DNA from: Clostridiales bacterium
GTDB taxonomy: Bacteria > Bacillota > Clostridia > Lachnospirales > Anaerotignaceae
Reading direction: 5' to 3'
Assembly: GCA_019423725.1 (NCBI GenBank)
Contig: JAHZAW010000029.1
Location: 100,550-127,845, forward strand
DNA: 27,296 nucleotides
The notes beneath the pieces are model-generated. The model ran no database searches. It had not been told where the DNA came from and was given only the letters and a program-made list of their open reading frames with translations. Positions within the stretch are counted from its first letter, which is position 1, and each line of letters starts with the position of its first letter. Both the position numbers and the translations under genes were made by a program. This document shows positions 24,219-27,296 of the stretch, piece after piece.

Positions 24219-25631
24219 TCAGGCCTTGCCGTCGCTGTATCTTTCCCTGTTCAGGTCAATGCCGTATTTGGCTATCTTTTTATAGAGCAGGCTTTTATGT
24301 ATGCCCAGCTCATCAGCCGCTTTTTTACAGTTCCATGAATGTTTCCTAAGTTCTTCTGTTATTATGTTCTTTTCGTATTCGTCCATGAGCCCCGCCAGCC
24401 TCTTTCCTTCATCACAGCTGACCTCGCTCACCTTATGGCTGGCCACCATCTTTGATGGCAGGTCGATGAGCTTTATCCTAAAAGAATCACATGAGGCATA
24501 GGCGCTCTTTATGACATTGTCCAGCTCCCTTATGTTTCCCGGCCACATATAGCCCTCAAAACATTCCAGCACTTCCTTTGACAGGGTTATGCTGCTCTTA
24601 TACTCCCGGTTGAGCCTGTCCAGAAAATGTCTGGCTAACACCGGTATGTCGCTCTTTCTTTTCCTTAAGGGCGGCATCTCTATGTTTATTACGTTAAGCC
24701 TGTAATACAGGTCCTCCCTGAACAGGCCTTTTTCTATCATTTCCTCAAGGTTTTTCCTGGTGGCGGCGATTATCCTTATGTCCACGGGTATGGTCCTGTA
24801 GCCGCCTATCTTCTCTATCTCCTTTTCCTGGAGCACCCTCAGAAGTTTGGCCTGCATGCTAAGGGGCATATCTCCTATCTCATCCAAAAACAGCGTGCCC
24901 TCATTGGCCAGCTCTATCTTGCCCTTTTTGCCGCCCTTCCTTGCCCCCGTGAAGGAGCCTTCCTCATAGCCGAACAGCTCCGACTCCAGCAGTTCCGCCG
25001 GTATGGCCGCACAGTTTATGCTTATCATGGGCTTGTCCCTTCTGTCGCTGGCATTATGTATGGCATTGGCAAATACCTCCTTGCCCGTTCCCGTCTCTCC
25101 GGTGAGCAGTACTGGAAATGACGTCCTCGCCGCCTTCACTCCCTGCTTCTTTACCTCCATGAACACCTCGCTGCTGCCAAGGGCTTCCTCGAAATATCTT
25201 CCGTTATTTTTCATATACTGGTCCCTGTAGTATTCCAGCTCATTATACTTTTCCATGAGCTTCTGGGCCGAATCCATGGTCTGGAGCCTGAATTTTACCT
25301 GGGCTATGGCGCCTATCATGCTGCCGTTTTCTCCCCTTATGCCCGCACGGTTGACTATGACCAGGGCATCTTCGGTAAATCCCGTGTCTTCGCCTATTTT
25401 TATGACCTGGCCCTTCTCCTTAGCTCCATTTTGCATAAGCTCCGGAAGCTTTGAAGTCTGTATTACATCGGTGACAGGCCTTCCCACCGCTTCTGAGGCC
25501 GATGTCTTTAAAAATTCACAGTATTTATCATTTATGTCCGTTATCCTGTTGTTTTTGTCTATTACCACAAATCCATCATCGGTCAGGTTCAAAAATTCCT
25601 TGAATATATATTTGTAATCTCTGTCTTCCAT
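24219..25631 (-). CDS. Sigma-54-dependent transcriptional activator (PAS, AAA+, Fis-type HTH)
   Basis: A 470-residue enhancer-binding protein. A PAS sensor covers about residues 10-115 (DDGFVVIDKNNRITDINDKY), a short helix links to the AAA+ domain with Walker A GETGTGKE (178-185), the sigma-54 contact loop GSFTGA (225-230, usually GAFTGA), Walker B TLFLDEIGD (246-254), the arginine-finger region FREDLYYRLNV and WPGNIREL. A Fis-type helix-turn-helix ends the protein (about 426-457, NCKKAADELGIHKSLLYKKI). It would sense a small ligand or redox state and activate promoters read by RpoN. Start ATG 25631 has AAGG a few bases upstream, a weak site. I found no convincing -24/-12 promoter in the window, so the targets are unknown. 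Confidence 0.93.
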   Translation of the reverse strand: MEDRDYKYIFKEFLNLTDDGFVVIDKNNRITDINDKYCEFLKTSASEAVGRPVTDVIQTSKLPELMQNGAKEKGQVIKIGEDTGFTEDALVIVNRAGIRGENGSMIGAIAQVKFRLQTMDSAQKLMEKYNELEYYRDQYMKNNGRYFEEALGSSEVFMEVKKQGVKAARTSFPVLLTGETGTGKEVFANAIHNASDRRDKPMISINCAAIPAELLESELFGYEEGSFTGARKGGKKGKIELANEGTLFLDEIGDMPLSMQAKLLRVLQEKEIEKIGGYRTIPVDIRIIAATRKNLEEMIEKGLFREDLYYRLNVINIEMPPLRKRKSDIPVLARHFLDRLNREYKSSITLSKEVLECFEGYMWPGNIRELDNVIKSAYASCDSFRIKLIDLPSKMVASHKVSEVSCDEGKRLAGLMDEYEKNIITEELRKHSWNCKKAADELGIHKSLLYKKIAKYGIDLNRERYSDGKA

Positions 25632-25716
25632 AGCCTTGCCACCTATCCTGTCCCTTTGTATATTTCTGTCTTACATATTTTTTCTGTCTGATATGTGCCG
25701 ATCCATCTTAAAAAGA

Positions 25717-25783
25717 GCCTCCCCATGCGAAAAAACGGCCGCATTTTAATTCCCGCCCTGCCGCCGTTTTCTCCGTGGGAGAC
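25717..25783 (-). terminator. Long imperfect hairpin after the 25792-26553 lipoprotein gene, likely terminator
   Basis: Two arms of about 24 bases (25717-25740 and 25760-25783) pair with a few mismatches; the strongest part is AAAACGGC/GCCGTTTT. On the minus strand GGCCGTTTTTTCG gives a U-tract within the outer arm. It begins nine bases after the lipoprotein stop and precedes the leader of the sigma-54 activator. The length of the arms is more than a simple terminator needs. Confidence 0.6.
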
Positions 25784-25791
25784 TCAGTGTG

Positions 25792-26553
25792 TCAGATCAT
25801 TCCTGTAATGGATATATCACTTTCCATGGAAAATCCATATCCGAAAATAAGTGTATCATCCTTATCTGAACCATAGGGCGTATTGCTGAACGACGTCAGT
25901 CCCTGGCCCTTTGTATATGTCCTTTCCTCCGTATATTTTCCGTCCTTGTATCCTTCAGCCTCAGCCTCGGATACCGTCGTGAAACTATCTTCTCCGACCT
26001 TTGTTATGGTAGTCTTGAGGGTCGTTTTTACACCGTCTATCTCAACGGGCTGTTCCCATGAGCTGCCTTCCTCGATGGCTCCCGAAAGGATCACCATGTC
26101 CTCTATCTTTGAGTAAAGTCTGTCTTCACTCTCTGCCATATAATCCTCATTGTCAACGCTTTCTGTGACCTTTCCGCCGCCGACGGTATATGTTACCTCA
26201 AATACCCTCACCTTCTCGTCGATCATTCCTCTTTCATCGTTCATGGCGCCCACATATTTATACTCCATGCCGTCATCGTCATTTTCTATGCCAACAAACT
26301 TGGTCTCAAATCCTGCCTCGGCATATCCGTTATAAATATGGTATTTATTGTCCTGGGGGAAGTACTCGCTGACCGCTTCAGCATCAAGCTCTCCCTGGCC
26401 CATGGCTGAGCCGTTATTTTCTTTCTGGCCGCTCTGGCCATTATTTTCACTCTGGGTCTGGCTGTTGTTTCCGCCGTTATCCGCGGAATTGGTGCATCCG
26501 GCCATGGATACTGCCATAACAGCGCATACAAGTATATAAGCATATTTCTTCAT
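25792..26553 (-). CDS. Hypothetical lipoprotein with Asn/Gln/Ser-rich linker
   Basis: A 253-residue predicted lipoprotein. MKKYAYILVCAVMAVSMAGC ends at Cys20, the expected lipidation site. A low-complexity linker rich in Asn, Gln, Ser and Gly (about 21-55) leads to a globular part with repeated beta-strand patterns (EYKYVGAMNDERGMIDEKVR, FEVTYTVGGGKVTESV, TTLKTTITKVGEDSFTTVSE), reminiscent of extracellular beta-sheet domains, but I recognise no named family. I start it at ATG 26553, after GGGAGGAGGAACC; a longer in-frame start at 26571 would overlap that site. It has its own promoter (26592-26620). Role unknown. Confidence 0.78.
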   Translation of the reverse strand: MKKYAYILVCAVMAVSMAGCTNSADNGGNNSQTQSENNGQSGQKENNGSAMGQGELDAEAVSEYFPQDNKYHIYNGYAEAGFETKFVGIENDDDGMEYKYVGAMNDERGMIDEKVRVFEVTYTVGGGKVTESVDNEDYMAESEDRLYSKIEDMVILSGAIEEGSSWEQPVEIDGVKTTLKTTITKVGEDSFTTVSEAEAEGYKDGKYTEERTYTKGQGLTSFSNTPYGSDKDDTLIFGYGFSMESDISITGMI

Positions 26554-26591
26554 ATTGGTTCCTCCTCCCAAAAGCGGTTTATCTTATGTAC

Positions 26592-26620
26592 ATTATATAC
26601 TTTTTGACCCTCCGCCACAA
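26592..26620 (-). promoter_or_regulatory. Candidate promoter of the 25792-26553 lipoprotein gene
   Basis: A perfect minus-strand -10 TATAAT (26592-26597) lies 17 bases from a weak -35 TTGTGG (26615-26620). The leader would be about 30 bases. Perfect 8-bp inverted arms flank the region (26579-26586 and 26633-26640). Confidence 0.5.
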
Positions 26621-26640
26621 CAGCATACACTTTAAGATAA

Positions 26641-27296
26641 TTATACAAATTTCTTAAGTATGAGCAGCCTCTGGCCCGGATATATCATATCCTTATCCTC
26701 TATCCTGTCCCCATTTATGGCCATTATGTCATCTACGGTAGTATTATATTTTTTCGCTATCTCCCAAAGAGTATCTCCCTTCTTCACCGTGTATATCACC
26801 GCTCCCGATGGATTCTTCCAGCCGTCTTCTTCCTCCGTCTCCTCTATGCCGCATATGAGCGAACATTTCCTTGACTCACATACAACCGTGTCAAAACTGA
26901 TCACAAGCCGTATCTCCGCCTCCCTCTCAGAAAGCAGCGATACACTTATATCCTCTATCTCAGCCGTAACATCAGCCGTCATTCCTTCCTCCGCTCCCCT
27001 TATCTCTATCTCCTGGGTATAGGGTATGGAGGTCTCCGCCATATTCAGCGGCTTTTCATCGTCCTTGGCAATATACATAAGTTTGATGTCCGCCGTTCCT
27101 GAGGCTGTTACCTTGTTTTCCCCTGCTTCACTGGCACTGTTCCTCAGATTTCCCCAGGCCTTTACTATCTGCATTATGTCCGGCTGCCCTTCTTCCAGCG
27201 CTGCCGTCCCCCTGTATGTGCCCTGGGCCCTGTTCCTGCCGCACAGCTCTATATAGTCCGCCTCGGTCTTATCTATCTTAAGCGGCGATGAAAGGG
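26641..27296 (-). CDS. SPOCS (DUF3794) and LysM domain protein, C-terminal part (cut by window edge)
   Basis: The frame is open to the right edge, so only the last 218 or so residues are visible. Two SPOCS-like (DUF3794) stretches can be made out: one at the edge (LKIDKTEADYIELCGRNRAQ) and one with ADIKLMYIAKDDEKPLNMAE then TSIPYTQEIEI. The C-terminus is a LysM peptidoglycan-binding module (YTVKKGDTLWEIAKKYN, then IYPGQRLLIL). DUF3794-LysM proteins are characteristic of spore-forming Clostridia and are thought to be associated with the spore or cell envelope. An internal ATG at 27174 is not the start because coding sequence continues beyond it. No terminator is obvious before the next promoter. 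Confidence 0.85.
   Translation of the reverse strand, partial: LSSPLKIDKTEADYIELCGRNRAQGTYRGTAALEEGQPDIMQIVKAWGNLRNSASEAGENKVTASGTADIKLMYIAKDDEKPLNMAETSIPYTQEIEIRGAEEGMTADVTAEIEDISVSLLSEREAEIRLVISFDTVVCESRKCSLICGIEETEEEDGWKNPSGAVIYTVKKGDTLWEIAKKYNTTVDDIMAINGDRIEDKDMIYPGQRLLILKKFV

Overview
This window reads as chromosomal DNA of an anaerobic, Gram-positive clostridial bacterium (class Clostridia; Lachnospiraceae or a related family is my guess, not proven). The reasons are lipoproteins with Gram-positive type lipoboxes, strong GGAGG ribosome-binding sites, a basic membrane protein (Bmp)-type nucleoside ABC transporter, a formate-tetrahydrofolate cluster with separate FchA and FolD, and a SPOCS/LysM protein typical of spore formers. 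All convincing genes lie on the minus strand, so gene order below runs from high to low coordinates. GC content looks to be in the 40s percent. Ordinary genes strongly prefer ATA for Ile and AGA/AGG for Arg.

Region A (27296-23200): the C-terminal part of a SPOCS (DUF3794)-LysM protein cut by the window edge, a secreted lipoprotein, a PAS/AAA+ sigma-54 activator, a stretch with two short-period tandem repeats, a second small lipoprotein, and a possible 36-residue basic protein just before a terminator.

Region B (23172-16926): a one-carbon (C1) cluster. PanB (uses methylene-THF) and FolT (folate uptake) come first. After a hairpin follow Fhs, FchA, FolD and a LarA-family nickel racemase, then a terminator. 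Fhs, FchA and FolD together take formate to 5,10-methylene-THF. FolD lacks residues needed for its cyclohydrolase half-reaction, which FchA would supply.

Region C (16831-15884): a Cys-rich membrane protein whose reading frame is interrupted by an in-frame TGA. A further 43 codons in the same frame run up to the terminator.

Region D (15848-8191): a likely housekeeping operon from one promoter: MgtC-like membrane protein, NUDIX hydrolase, AlaX-type alanyl-tRNA editing protein, peptidyl-tRNA hydrolase (with a possible membrane-anchored long form), Mfd, and a PrsA/SurA-like lipoprotein without a PPIase domain.

Region E (8185-6922): a single aldo-keto reductase with two C-terminal 4Fe-4S motifs, with its own promoter.

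Region F (6884-1712): a complete Bmp/Nup-type nucleoside ABC importer (binding lipoprotein, ATPase, two permeases) with a near-consensus promoter, a hairpin after the binding-protein gene and a terminator at the end.

Region G (1632-1): a YegP-like DUF1508 protein as a single transcription unit, then a metallo-beta-lactamase-fold hydrolase and the start of an M20 amidohydrolase running off the window.

I found no rRNA, tRNA, CRISPR array, insertion sequence or phage gene. The window is mostly ordinary core genome. The best leads are the FolD/FchA split, the Pth extension, the interrupted membrane protein and the repeat/small-ORF region near 23.2-24.2 kb.
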